This document shows positions 46,411-59,598 of a stretch of DNA of 64,000 bases, one piece after another (the stretch's first letter is position 1; each line of letters starts with the position of its first letter). Below the pieces are notes generated by a model. That model saw only the letters and a list, made by a program, of their open reading frames with translations. It was not told the origin of the DNA and ran no database searches. The position numbers and the translations under genes were made by a program. The DNA is from Ephydatia muelleri (Eukaryota; Porifera; Demospongiae; Spongillida; Spongillidae), in NCBI GenBank assembly GCA_013339895.1, contig JABACO010000024.1:4459298-4523297 (forward strand), in the 5' to 3' direction.

Positions 46411-49075
46411 TATACCAGACATGTAATGACTTAACTCTTTGAACGCCATGTATATATACATACATGCGAGAATTATCTGCCTCACCATTCATGCAGTGCT
46501 GTGTGTTATGTTGTGTTGATCGAAGTCACTTTGAATACCATTGTAGATGCATGGAAGTGCAATACTGACATGCATGTAACCCCATACATGTAGTTAAATA
46601 TATGGTCCTGGTGTAAGCACATTTTGTGTGTCCATTGTAACCCACTGCACCTTTTGTTGCAATATCCCATATTACGAAAGGTTGGGGGGGGGGGGGGGGT
46701 GACCATGTATGATATACTACACTGATCTGGGCTACGCATTCTTGTTTTTGGAGTATTGTGGTGATACATTAGTGAAGTGAAGTGAGGTCATCTGAATAAT
46801 GGGGTTCTTTAGCCAGTGTGAGAGGAAACATAATTACTTTGTACATGGACTTATAAGGTTACAAGTGCAGCAAGCATATGCATGCATCATAAAGTTGTGA
46901 CTGATCAACACATTTTCGCATGCAATATCTAAATCATGCATGAATGGAGTAATGGTTGTGTGTGCATGCATGCCTATACGCACATGGGGTTCAAAGAGTT
47001 AAACCCCACATGAACTAAAACTGCAATAGACAAACTCCCATCATCCACCATCACCTTCACACACAACTGTGACATTACATATGACACATGTACAAAAGTA
47101 TTCTGGAGATGACTATTCTTATCACCCATGGCAAGGTCATGCTTTCAAGAGGACAACTGAAGAGATTTCTGAATCCCTAGCTGGAAAGGTGACATCCCAT
47201 GTTGTGCATGACCATGTAGTGTATGACCTTCGTGTTTACATGGCTATGTGATAGAGGCAAATATTCCGAAAACAGGAGGAGAGTATATGTTCATTGCATA
47301 TTCATTCCCATTATCCTCCCTCACCAAGCCCTCCCACATCAGAGAGCTGGTGGGTGGATGGACTCATCATGAAGAGGGTAAGGGGAGGAGTTGGGGAGGC
47401 CCATGAGAACTGTATGGGCCCCACTTTACCCTTAGTTCAGACCTCACATACTGTACATACATATAACAAAGAAATCAATTCCACTCGACATGTACATCAC
47501 AATCCACACACACCTGGAGCAAAAGGCATTTATTGAACCCAACTAAACCCCACGTGTGAAAATTTACAACGTTAATGGATCATATTGATTTTCCACTACC
47601 TTTGAAGTATGATTGACATTTGCTCCTGCTTCAATGAGTCTCGTCACTATTTCAAGATGTCCATAATCACTTGACGTGTCCAGAGGAGTCCAACCATCCT
47701 GCAATACAAATCCCATCATTAACCCAGATGGTATGACAATTCATTCATTATGGTGCTTCCATACATGCATATGATAGGTTGCAATTTGCAAAAATACATG
47801 AATGCTATTTTCACTCTTCAACACATCACACACAGGGTATTTCAATTCATTCATAATGGTGCTTCAACGGGAACCGCTCTACCTATGCACCGAATGTGAT
47901 TTGATTTCAAGGCTCCTACCTGAAGTTGTGGAGGTTTTGAACCCCATAGGGTATCGGACCTCGTAACTTTGGCACTATGCTTTTGCACGACACCAACGTA
48001 AATGTGTATACAGAGAAATGGTGTATTATGACACATTGAAAATAGGACGCCGATAGCGTTAACCGTTTGAAAGCTATAGCGATACAAAAGCAATGCATTT
48101 TTATAACGTTTTTAAAATAATATATCCGTGATGCGGTATGCACTTGGTTATCTTGAATAGTTGGTCACAATATCAATGATACGGTCTTGAAGTTGCAGTA
48201 TATCACTGTAGCCATTACAATTTATTTAGCTGGATAAATCAATTTCATAACCAGTTATAAGTTTTGGTTTTGTGATGTGATATCCATGCATCAGTGGATG
48301 ATAGAGGTTAGTGATGTGCACAACAGATGTAACATGTATATGCGGGTATGTGGGAGAGGTGAGCATGATAAATAACTATTCTTCCCTTCATAGAGTTTCT
48401 CAATGCATGCTTTATATGCATCGTTGGGAATTGTGTCTATTAATGTTCACTTTAGTGAGGTGTTGATGCCTCACTCCTCCAATGAGGTCCCTATGACCCA
48501 TGTAAGCTACATGTGGAGAGACATGCAATAGTGTCCTACACATATATGTGTGCTCTGCCTTATGGTACTGACTTCATGATCTATATCAGTTCTCCCTAGA
48601 CTTATGGAAAGGCAAGGTGCTATCTGTTGCCGCTGTGTGTGTCGTACAATGACTTGTACCCCACATGATGTTGTAGCCTAGTGTTGGGCGTGGGCTATAT
48701 TATCATTGTTGCTGAGGAAAATTGCAATAAAAGATACAATAACTCCCATCATCCACCATCACTTTCACACACCACTCCCTGCAGGATGTGTGGCTTGGGT
48801 CAAATGTACATAGATATGCCAGGCTATGATGTCATACACATGTAGAATCTCTTACTCGATCCAATGAGTGTGCAGCCTCAAAATTAATTCAATACATGGG
48901 TTCAATTTTGTGATACTTGATGCCACAGCTCAATTGGGAATTGGATATGTTAACCGTTGGTTGTCGCAATAGTTGTTTCTTTTCTACGAAACGAGTTTTG
49001 TACCACTCGTATGTGCCCAAAGCACTATTGTGTATTCTATTTGATGCAGCCCAGAGAGTCTAAATTAAGGTGGTC
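46411..49075 (+). repeat. Segmental duplication R/S, copy b
   Basis: Collinear with 54758-57283 at an offset of about 8.2 kb. Includes a 16-G run (46684-46699), the ankyrin exon at 47600, and the TTTTGAACCCCATAGGG element (47911-48132). Confidence 0.85.
47600..47698 (-). CDS. Ankyrin-repeat exon 3
   Basis: 99 bp, acceptor TTGCAG, donor GTAGTG, phases 0. Encodes DGWTPLDTSSDYGHLEIVTR then LIEAGANVNHTSK. Differs from the 55820 exon by D/E in the SSDYG segment. Confidence 0.75.
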
Positions 49076-49166
49076 CATGTGGGCCTAAGGCTAAGGCCAC
49101 TCACATGGTGATGTAATGTAATAACTTTAAATAGAAGGATGCACATGTAGGTAGGTGTGTACTGAC

Positions 49167-49265
49167 CTTAGTGACCTGATTGATATTAGCTCCAGCTTGA
49201 ATTAGTGTCTTCACTACATCCAGATTTCCTTTCTGACTTGCCATGTACAGTGGACTCCATTCATT
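49167..49265 (-). CDS. Ankyrin-repeat exon 4
   Basis: 99 bp, acceptor CTGCAG, donor GTCAGT, phases 0. Encodes NEWSPLYMASQKGNLDVVKT then LIQAGANINQVTK. Confidence 0.75.
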
Positions 49266-49275
49266 CTGCAATACA

Positions 49276-49620
49276 AATCCCATCAGTGATATATTATTAT
49301 ACCCTAATCACTCGTTTACGGCCATCTATACGCAATACCCACTGACAATGTGGTGGAGTACCCGCTGGCTGCGGACGCAAATTTGCGTCTTCCGCGTATA
49401 ATCGGTTAACTCACAATAGTTGTTTCTTTTCTACTGAAACCAGTGAGCTTTGAACCACTCATTATGTGCCCAATGCACTATTGTGTATTCTATTTGATGC
49501 AGCCCAGAGAGTCTAAATTAAGGTGGTCCATGTGGGCCTAAGGCTAAGGCCACCCACATGGTGATGTAATTTAAAAACTTTAAATAGAAGGGATGCACGG
49601 GTAGGTATGTGTGTACTGAC
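49276..49620. other. Repeat between ankyrin exons
   Basis: 49430-49620 repeats 48970-49166 (TTGATGCAGCCCAGAGAGTC through GGCTAAGGCCAC), showing that exon 4 and exon 5 with their downstream introns are a tandem duplication. 49310-49400 holds a short GC-richer insert. Confidence 0.65.
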
Positions 49621-49699
49621 CTTAGTGACCTGATTGATACTAGCTCCAGCTTGAATTAGTGCCTTCACTACATCAAGATTTCCTTTCTGACTTGCCATA
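49621..49699 (-). pseudogene. Ankyrin-repeat exon 5, truncated at its 5' side
   Basis: Reads ATGGCAAGTCAGAAAGGAAA onward (MASQKGNLDVVKALIQAGAS, then INQVTK) to a normal GTCAGT donor. The first six or seven codons and the acceptor are replaced by TTGATATTATTGGAAATAGC-type sequence. Confidence 0.7.
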
Positions 49700-50546
49700 T
49701 CAATAATATTGGAAATAGCATTCATATTTTATCTTCTCAGATGTCTGGTGCTTTATGAGAGCAAAGTGGGTGAGATGAGGGAGGATGATGGATTGGTGGG
49801 TGTGGTGGGAGAGAGTGTAGAAAGGGAGGGTGTGTGTGTGCGCTGGTTAATGTAGTGAAGGGTGGGGGTGTGGAAATGATCTGCTCACACTGGACGTTCA
49901 TTTCTGATTGTTTGCTATCGCTTCCCTCAACCAGTGTCAACCCTCGACCCTCACCCTCCCTTTCCACACACTCCATCCCCAACAATCTCCCACAACCTCC
50001 CTTTCTACATGCCCTCTCTACGCACGGTTTTGTGAATTACTATTGTGCTAGAACCAATTCAGGTGAGGGGAGGGAGATGGGAAAATGATGGGGAAAGAAG
50101 AGAGCTGCTGTGTTACAGTGGACTCCATCCATCCTGCAATACAAATCCCATCAGTATTTTACGTCATTTCATTATGGTAGCAAATATGACAGGATATTGT
50201 TTAACAAAAACACAGGAATGCTATATCCACTCTTCAACACGTGCACACACGGTAAGTTGGCCAATGGGAATGCACATGAAGGACACACCAGACATGTGCA
50301 TGACCCTGTAGTGTAGCCTTTGTGATGACTTATTAGCTTTGAATAGCACTTTGCTACTGCCAAACAGTTATTCCATTAAGGGTTCATTGTTACATTGCAG
50401 TCAGAGGAGGGACCATGACAGAGACCTACCCCAACCCAATCCAATAAGTGTGCAGCCTCCAGTGATGTTTAGTGAGAAAACAAACTGGAGACTATGGGTC
50501 ATTATGTTGAAGCCCAAAAGATGATGTTATGCATTCGGAGTGCCTC
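49700..50546. other. Repeat mosaic with a remnant ankyrin acceptor
   Basis: 49830-50020 matches 26030-26170 and 52975-53140. At 50115-50133 (minus strand) an acceptor TTGCAG and GATGGATGGAGTCCACTG, the first 19 bases of an ankyrin exon, survive before homology breaks. 50140-50420 is the usual intron that lies upstream of these exons. Confidence 0.6.
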
Positions 50547-53500
50547 ACTACTACTTGACAAGTCAATACCATTTACTCGGCTCAATAAAATAATTTTCAT
50601 AATCCGTTACTGTGTTCCTATAATATTCACTTTAGTGAGGTGCGTTGATGACAAAGGTTTGAAATCTACGTGATAGAGGAAATTATTCCAAAGACAACTT
50701 GGGGAAAGAATGTGTTTATGTGTTTATTCACATACAGTTTCTAATTGTACATTAATGCAGCACTTGACAGGGCATTTAGGTCATACAATGCTGAATCCAA
50801 AATCAATACTTTCAGTCAATGGGTTTTAGCAGACAAATTTGGAAAATGACTGAAAGAAAGTAATTCGATCAACTGATATAAAAAGGTGATCTAGTTACAT
50901 GTTTCAGTACCAAAAAACTGTTGATAATAAACCAAACTCTCAGGAACAAAATTTGGGGAATGATATTTGTATTGATGCTGTATATGTCTTCTGTATTTGG
51001 TGGGCTATTTTAGACATAGAAACCACTTCCCGAACACAATCCATGTAACCAATGGATTTAATAGACCACTCAGAAAATAAGTGATAGGACGTACAGAGTG
51101 TGGCTAAGTCTATACAAATGCTTGTACATGTATATGAGTTGGGTTTTGAGAACCAATGAAATACATGTATCGACCCAACAAAACAAACCTTTTTTTACAG
51201 CAAGACAGCCATTTCACGAAGAAACAGTCAAGAAACTTTTACAGCCGGTAATATCTATATACTTGATTATCTTGAATAATTGGTCCCAACAGCTATGATA
51301 TGGTCATGAAAGTGTGACAACTTGGGGAAAGAATGTGTTTATGTGTTTATTCACGTCAAGTTTCTTATTGTAAATTAATAATGCACTTGACAGGGCATTT
51401 AAGTCATACAATGCTGAATCCTAAATCAATACTTTCAGCCAATGGGTTTTAGCAGACAAATTTGAAAAATGACTGAAAGACAGTGATTGGATCAACTGAT
51501 ATAAAAAGGTGATCTAGTTACATGTTTCAGTACCAAAAAAGTGTTGATAATAAACCAAACTCTCAGGAAGAAAATTTGATGTGATATGTCTATTGTACAT
51601 GTATTCTGCACATGGTGGGACGTTTTGGACATTCAAAGCAACTTCCCAAAAACAATCCATGTAACCAATGGGTTTAATAGACCACTCAGAAAATAAGTGA
51701 TAGGACGTACAGAGTGTGGCTAAGTGTATATAAATGCTTGTACATGCATATGAGTTGGGTTTTGAGTACTTGTATAGACCCAACAAAACAAACCCTCTTA
51801 TACAGAAAGACAGCAATCTGATATGTCAATGTGGGTATCTTGGAAGTATGCATCATTGAGAATTGTGTTGTTTTAATATTCAAATCAGAGAGGTGCCCTG
51901 ATGCCTCATTCCTCCAATGAGGTATGTGGAGAGACATGCAATCCTACACACATATGCTCTGCATTGTGGTACTGACTTCATGATCTATATCAGTTCTCTT
52001 CATTGTTGTGGAAAGGCAAGCTATCTTTTACACTAGGGAATGGGGATACACTGGGGCACACATGTAGAGTATGTGGGGCAATGCTATTTACTTTATTAAC
52101 CTCAAGTGCTGAATCAAAGTTTCCTTGGCATCTGCCTGGCCATTATGTAAGAGCCCACATGATGTAATGAAATTTGAGATTTACGTGACGAAATTTAACC
52201 TTTGGCTCCCTGCACAATACCTTATGCAACTACATGTATTCACAACAAATGAATGGCTTATCAAATTGCTTTCTGATCACATTTTGGGAAGACACTGCCA
52301 GGCACTCAGCAGGAGCCTCAATAAATAGGCAAGGCGCTGCACCTTGCTACAACTAGCTAGGGTGAACACTGCATGTATTCTATGACATCACTTAGGTGTG
52401 CACTGTGTCAGGAGTAAGTCACTCATTAGCTGATGATTGTTTCCAGGAGATTAGGTGGTCAAATCTTGTTATCATGATGGATGTGTGACTTACAAGTAGT
52501 TGCAATGGCTATATTCGTGCTGAATTTCATTGTGTTGTAAGAGCACACATCTTTAATGAAATTGCATGACCACATGTAACCTTTGGCTCCCTGTACCATA
52601 CCTTATTCAACTACATGTACAGTGATTCACAACAAATAAATGGCTTATATCTTAATAATGCACTGCTGGGCTCCAGGCAGATATCTGACTGCATGACCTT
52701 GTAGTGTATGTCCTTTGTGATGACTTATTGGCTTTTATTCTAGCACTTTGGTACTGACAATTGCAAACAGTCCTTCCATAATGGCTTGTTACATTGGTGT
52801 CAGAGCAGAGATGATGACAGAGACTTAAAACCCCACAAAGGAGTGTGTGGCCTCCAAAGCTAATTCATTCAGAAATTAATATGCACCTCTTTCTATTTAG
52901 CTGAACCTACATTCTGTGACCCCACACAGCTGGCTGTGGTGACAAAACTGTGCCTACGTCCATGTGTGCGCTGGTGTATGTTGTGAAGGGTGGGGGTGTG
53001 GAAATAATCTGCTCACACTGGACGTTCATTTCTGATTGTTTGCTATCGCTTCCCTCAACCTGTACCAACCCTCGACCCTCACCCTCCCTATCCACACACT
53101 CCATCCCCAACAATCTCCCACAACCTCCTTTTCTACATCCCCTCTCATCACACCCACCATTCACATCATCCTCCCTCATCACACCCACTTTGCTCTTGTA
53201 CGACACCAGACGTCTGAGAAGGAAATTACAGATAAAGATCCTTTACAGCCAGTGATATTTATACAAATTATTTACATGTATCAGTACAATTTACTCTGCT
53301 CAATTAATAATTTTCATAATACTGTATAAAAGCTATGGAATGTGATGTTCATGACTGAAGGAGGTTACACCTATGATATATTAATGTCTGTATGTGGGAG
53401 AAGTGAGCTTGAGCATAAAAGAAGAACTTCGTAATTTATTCCTTCTGAATTCAGTATGTTTCATGAGCAGCTACTCCATTTTGTAAGAGCCCGCATGATG

Positions 53501-54731
53501 TAATGACATTTGAGGTTTACATGACCACATACCATACCTTATGCAACTACACATACATGTTCGATGAATGGCGTATAAAATGCATTCTGATCACATTTTG
53601 GGAAGACACTGCCAGTTACTCAAAATAGAGGCATGGAGCCTCAATAAAAAGGCAAGGTGCTGCAACTTGCTACAACTAGCTAGGGTGAACACTGCACGCA
53701 TTCTATAACATCACTTAGGTGTGCACTGTGTCAGGAGTAAGTCACTCATTAGCTGATGACATTCAGTGCATAGTACATAGACATGAATGGTGTTTAGTTT
53801 CCAGGAGATCGCGAAGTAGTTATGATGGATGTGTGACTTGCATGTAGTTGCAACGGCTATATTGGTGCTGAGTTTCATTTTGTGGTAAGAGCACACATGA
53901 TGTAATGAAATTGCATGACCACATGTAACCTTTGGCACCTTGCACCATACCTTATTCAACTACATGTAGAAGTGTATTTACAACAAATAAATGGCTTATC
54001 AAAATTAGCTTTCTGATCACAATTTGGGAAGATACTCAAAATATACGCATGAAGCCCAGCAAAGTGCAGCACTTTCCACAAAAATGTTTGGTTGCACACT
54101 TCATGTATTTCATTAAATCATGCCGTGTGTCATACAATGCACCACATATAATGGCTTATACCCCACATGATGTTGTAACCTAGTGTTGGGTGTGGACTGT
54201 GTTATCATTGTTGGTGAGGAAAATTGCAATAAAAGATAGAAGTAATAACTCCCATCATCCACCATCACTTTCACACACCTCTTCCTGCAGGCTGTGTGGC
54301 TTGGGTCACATGCACACAGATATGCATTGATCACAGGCTATGATGTCATACACGTTTAAATATGTGTATACTGACCTTATTGGCCTGTTCAATATTAGCT
54401 CCAGCTTCAATGAGTGTCTTCACTACATCAAGATGTCCATTCTGACTTGCCATGTACAGTGGACTCCTTCCATCCTGCAATACAAATCCCATCAGTATTT
54501 TACGTAATTTCATTATGGTAGCAAATACGACAGGATGTTGTTTAACAACACATGAATGCTATATCCACTCTTCAACACGTGCACACACGGTAAATTAGCC
54601 AATGGGAATGCACATGAAGGACACACCAGACATCTGTCTGTGGTCATCACATGTTGTGCATGACCCTGTAGTGTAACCTTTGTGATGACTTATTAGCTTT
54701 GAATAGCATTTTGCTATTGCCAAACAGTTCT
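50547..54731 (+). repeat. Segmental duplication Q, copy 2
   Basis: Collinear with 23990-27775. It is longer because the stretch from GACAACTTGGGGAAAGAATG is present twice (about 50690-51300 and 51315-51815). Confidence 0.85.
54376..54474 (-). CDS. Ankyrin-repeat exon 6
   Basis: 99 bp, acceptor TTGCAG, donor GTCAGT, phases 0. Encodes DGRSPLYMASQNGHLDVVKT then LIEAGANIEQANK. Direct paralogue of the 27421 exon; differs at SQN/SWK and at E/D. Confidence 0.75.
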
Positions 54732-54757
54732 ATAGATTAGTTGTATATTAGATAGTT

Positions 54758-57283
54758 GGTAGATGCATGGAAGTACAATACTGACATGCATGGAACTCCA
54801 TACATGTAGTTAAATATATGGTCCTGGTGTAAGGACATTTTGTGTGTCCATTATAACCCACTGCACCTTTTGTTGCAATATCCCATATTACGAAAGGTTG
54901 GGGGGGAGGGGGTGTGTGTGAACATGTATGATATACTACACTGATCTGGGCTACGCATTTTTGTTCTTGGAGTATTGAAGTGATGCATTAGTGAAGTGAA
55001 GTGAGGTCATCTGAATAATGGGGTTCTTTAGCCAGTGTGAGAGGAAACATTGTACATGTACTTATAAGGTTACAAGTGCAGCAAGCATATGCATGCATCA
55101 TAAAGTTGTGACTGATCAACACATTTTCGCATGCAATATCTAAATCATGCATGAATGGTGTAATGGTTGTGTGTGCATGCATGCATATACGCACATGGCG
55201 TTCAAAGAGTTAAACCCCACATGAACTAAAACTGCAATAGACAAACTCCCATCATCCACCATCACCTTCACACACAACTGTGACATTACATATGACACAT
55301 GTACAAAGGGTGGTAAAATGTATTCTGGAGATGACTATTCCCATCACCCATGGCAAGGTCATGCTTTCAAGAGGACAACTGAAGAGATTTCTGAATCCCT
55401 AGCTGGAAAGGTGGCATCCCATGTTGCATGACCATGTAGTGTATGACCTTCGTGTTTACATGGCTATGTGATAGAGGCAAATATTCCGAAAACAGGAGGA
55501 GAGTACATGTTCATTACATTTTCATTCCCATTATCCTCCCTCACCAAGACCTCCCACATCAGAGAGCTGGTGGGTAGATGGACTCATCTTGAAGATGGTA
55601 ATGGGGGGAGGTGGGGAGGCCTAAGACAACTGTATGGGCCCCACTTTACCCTTAGTTCAGACCTCACATACTGCACATACATAAAACACAGAAATCAATT
55701 CCACTCGACATGTACATCACAATCCACACACACCTGGAGCAAAAGGCATTTATTGAACTCAACTGAAACCCACATGTGAAAATTTACAACGTTAATGGAT
55801 CATATTGATTTTCCACTACCTTTGAAGTATGATTGACATTTGCTCCTGCTTCAATGAGTCTCGTCACTATTTCAAGATGTCCATACTCACTTGACGTGTC
55901 CAAAGGAGTCCAACCATCCTGCAATACAAATCCCATCATTAACCCAGATGGTATGACAATTCATTCATTATGTGCTTCCATACATGCATATGATAGGTTG
56001 CAATTTGCAAAAATACATAAATGCTATTTTCACTCTTCAACACATCACACACAGGGTATTTCAATTCATTCATTATGGTGCTCCTACGGGAACCGCTCTA
56101 CCTATGCACTGAATGTGATATGATTTCAAGGCTCCTACCTGAAGTTGTGGTGGTTTTGAACCCCATAGGGGTATCGGACCTCGTAACTTTGGCACTATGC
56201 TTTTGCACGACACCAAAGTAAATGTGTATACAGAGAAATTGTGTATTATGACACATTGAAAATAGGACGCCGATAGCGTTAACTGTTTGAAAGCTATAGC
56301 GATACAAAAGTGATGCATTTTTATAACGTTTTTAAAATAATATATCCGTGATGCGGTATGCACTTGGTTATCTTGAATAGTTGGTCCCAATATCGATGAT
56401 ATGGTCTTGAAGTTACTGTGTATCACTGTAGCCATTACAATTTATTTAGCTGGATAAATCAATTTCATAACCAGTTATAAGTTTTGGTTTTGTGATGTGA
56501 TATCCATGCATCAGTGGATGATAGAGGTAGTGATGTGCACAACACATGTAACATGTATATGCGGGTATGTGGGTGAAGTGAGCATGATAAATAACTATTC
56601 TTCTCTTCATAGAGTTTCTCAATGCATGCTTTATATGCATCGTTGGGAATTGTGTTCTATTAATATTCACTTTAGTGAGGTGCCTTGATGCCTCACTCCT
56701 CCAATGAGGTCACTATGACCCATGTAAGCTACATGTGGAGAGACATGCAATAGTGTCCTACACATATATGTGTGCTCTGCCTTATGGTACTGGCTTCATG
56801 ATCTATATCAGTTCTCCCTAGACTTATGGAAAGGCAAGGTGCTATCTGTTGCCGCTGTGTGAGTCGTACAATGACTTGTACCCCACATGATGTTGTAGCC
56901 TAGTGTTGGGTGTGGGCTGTATTATCATTGTTGCTGAGGAAAATTGCAATAAAAGATACAATAACTCTCATCATCCACCATCACCTTCACACACCACTCC
57001 TTGCAGGATGTGTGGCTTGGGTCAAATGAACATAGATATGCCAGGCTATGATGTCATACACATGTAGAATCTCTTACTCGATCCAATGAGTGTGCAGCCT
57101 CAATACATGGGTTCAATTTTGTGATACTTGATGCCACAGCTCAATTGGGAATTGGATATGTTAACCGTTGGTTGTCGCAATAGTTGTTTCTTTTCTACGA
57201 AACCAGTTTTGTACCACCCGTATGTGCCCAAAGCACTATTGTGTATTCTATTTGATGCAGCCCAGAGAGTCTAAATTAAGGTG
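54758..57283 (+). repeat. Segmental duplication R/S, copy c
   Basis: Collinear with 46540-49075. The poly-G run is replaced here by GGGGGGGAGGGGG (54899). Confidence 0.85.
55820..55918 (-). CDS. Ankyrin-repeat exon 7
   Basis: 99 bp, acceptor TTGCAG, donor GTAGTG, phases 0. Encodes DGWTPLDTSSEYGHLEIVTR then LIEAGANVNHTSK. Confidence 0.75.
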
Positions 57284-57761
57284 ATATGAATGCTATATCC
57301 ATTCTTCAACCCATGCACACCACGGTAAGTTGGCCAATGGGAATGCACATGAAGAACACACCAGACATCTGTCTGTGGTCATCACATGTTGTGCATGACC
57401 CTGTAGTGTAACCTTTGTGATGACTCATTAGCTTTGAATAGCATTTTGCTACTGCCAAACAGTTCTTCCATTTAGGGTTCATTGTTACATTGTTAGGTTG
57501 CACACTTCATTAAATCATGCCATGTGTCACAAAATACACCACATGCAATGACTTATATACCACATGATGATGTAGCATACTGATAGGTAGGGGCTGTGTT
57601 ATCATTGTTGCTGAGGAAGATTGCAATAAAAGATAGAAGTAATAACTCCCATCATCCACCATCCCTTCACACACCTCTTCCTGCAGAGTGTGTGGCTTGG
57701 GTCACATGCACATTGATCACAGGCTATGATGTCATACACATGTAGGTATGTGTGTACTGAC
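57284..57761. other. Intronic or interspersed repeat
   Basis: 57295-57490 matches 44920-45110. 57490-57761 matches 27135-27420 and 54090-54375, the stretch downstream of ankyrin donors. Confidence 0.6.
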
Positions 57762-57860
57762 CTTATCGGCCTGATGAATATTAGCTCCAGCTTCAATGAG
57801 TGTCTTCACTACATCAAGATGTCCTTTCTGACTTGCCATGTATAGTGGACTCAATCCATC
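57762..57860 (-). CDS. Ankyrin-repeat exon 8
   Basis: 99 bp, acceptor CTGCAG or TTGCAG type, donor GTCAGT, phases 0. Encodes DGLSPLYMASQKGHLDVVKT then LIEAGANIHQADK. It is the 5'-most ankyrin exon visible on the minus strand. Confidence 0.75.
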
Positions 57861-58019
57861 CTGCAATACAAATCCCATCAGTATTTTACGTAATTTCATT
57901 ATGGTAGCAAATATGAAAGGATGTTGTTTAACAAAAACACATGAATGCTATATCCACTCTTCAACACATGCACACATGGTAAGTTAGCCAATCAGAATGC
58001 ACATGAAGAAAACACCAGA

Positions 58020-59598
58020 CTGCGTGTGATGTTGGTACAGGCTGTAAATACTGGACTGGTGGTGTGATGTATATACTGATTTGATGTGTTATGCTGGACA
58101 GGTGTATTGAGCTGGACTGGTATGTTGCATGTACTGGACTGGTGTGTTGTATGTACTGGACTGGTGTGTTGGACTGGTGCATAAAAATTTTTAAAAGTAG
58201 ATGTGTTGCATGTACTGTTGTATGTACTGGACTGGTATGTTGAATGTACTGGACTGGTGTGTTGTATGTACTGGACTGATATGTTGAATGTACTGGACTG
58301 GTGTGTTGTATGTACTGGACTGGTGTGTTGTATGTACTGGACTGGTGTGTTGTATGTACTGGACTGGTGTGTTGTATGTACTGGACTGGTGTGTTGTATG
58401 TACTGGACTGGTGTGTTGCATGTACTGGACTGGTGTGTTGTATGTACTGGACTGGTGTGTTGTATGTACTGGACTGGTGTGTTGTATGTACTGGACTGGT
58501 GTGTTGTATGTACTGGACTGGTGTGTTGTATGTACTGGACTGGTGTGTTGAATGTACTGGACTGATGTGTTGTACGTAATCCACACACACGGCGTCATAT
58601 ATTCCTTGTGGCTTGCTTCAGAACTAGGGGTGGGGGGGTGGGGAGAGATCTCACCTAAAATTGTGAGGATGTATACAGATGTCTAGAACTGCCCACCACC
58701 ACCCTCCCTCTTTAATAAAGGTGCAGGGGCAATGCTTCACCCCTTCCCTCCTCCCTCATACAACACACCAGTCTAGTACATACAACAGTTCATACTATAT
58801 ACCAGTCCCCAGTCCAGTACATACATCACACCAGTCCAGTACATACATCACACCAGTCCAGTTCAACACACCCAGTCCAGTACATACATCACACCAGTCC
58901 AGTTCAACACACCAGTCCAGTACATCTAATACACCAAACCATACATCCGACCACCAGTCCAGGATATACAACACATCAGTCCTGTACACCTGTACATACA
59001 TCACGCATGCATGCGTGCGCTTGAGTGTAGGCCTATGGCGATGGTGTGATGGATTATCACTGGCCTGCCCACACAGTGAACTTGAGTCCACAGCACCATA
59101 AGCTCTAATCAAAAACTATACCAAGGTCATATCAGCGGACCTAATAAGTGTGGTAACTTTAGTTGAGCACGTCCGTACTCACGAGCTTCGGCCTAGTATA
59201 ATGGTGGCACACGTCTTTCAGATAGTTCAGGGTGTGAGGTTCAGTACTCAATAGCCTAGAGTCAAGATGATAAAATATCATTTGCAAGTAAGGATTTTCA
59301 TTACGGGGCGTAGGTCTATTTAATATTCATCATGGCTCGGGTGATGTATGGAATCTCGCTCGGATGAATGGAATCACTTCTAAAATAAACAATGGCGCGA
59401 AACAACTGGAAAAATTGCTCTCACTTTGATCATAAATATCTTGATTACAGATGAAGTAAAATTCAATGATCTGCAGAATCTGATAGCAACTGGATTCCTT
59501 AGGGTACGTTGCAATTTAGACTCTAGCGAGACACTCTTTTATGTGTTCTTAACCCTGAAGGTTGGTATGGGTGAGTGTAAAAGGACTCATAGTGTGTA
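58020..59598. mobile_element. Minisatellite-cored element, copy 3 (left arm missing, right arm complete)
   Basis: Begins abruptly at CTGCGTGTGATG, only a few bases before the array. It keeps the direct array (58047-58575), a G-rich spacer (58625-58645), the inverted array (58757-58975) and the full right arm to TAGTGTGTA at 59598. Confidence 0.78.
58047..58575 (+). repeat. 22-bp minisatellite, about 23 units
   Basis: Same unit as 40171-41030, interrupted at 58170-58215 by a short stretch (GGACTGGTGCATAAAAATTT) that also occurs at 20170 in copy 1. Confidence 0.93.

Noticed and set aside
27421-57860. One continuous ankyrin gene spanning 30 kb
   Set aside because: Exons lie in separate duplicated blocks with mobile elements between them, and two are broken. 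A single transcript is possible but not supported by the sequence alone, so exons are listed separately.
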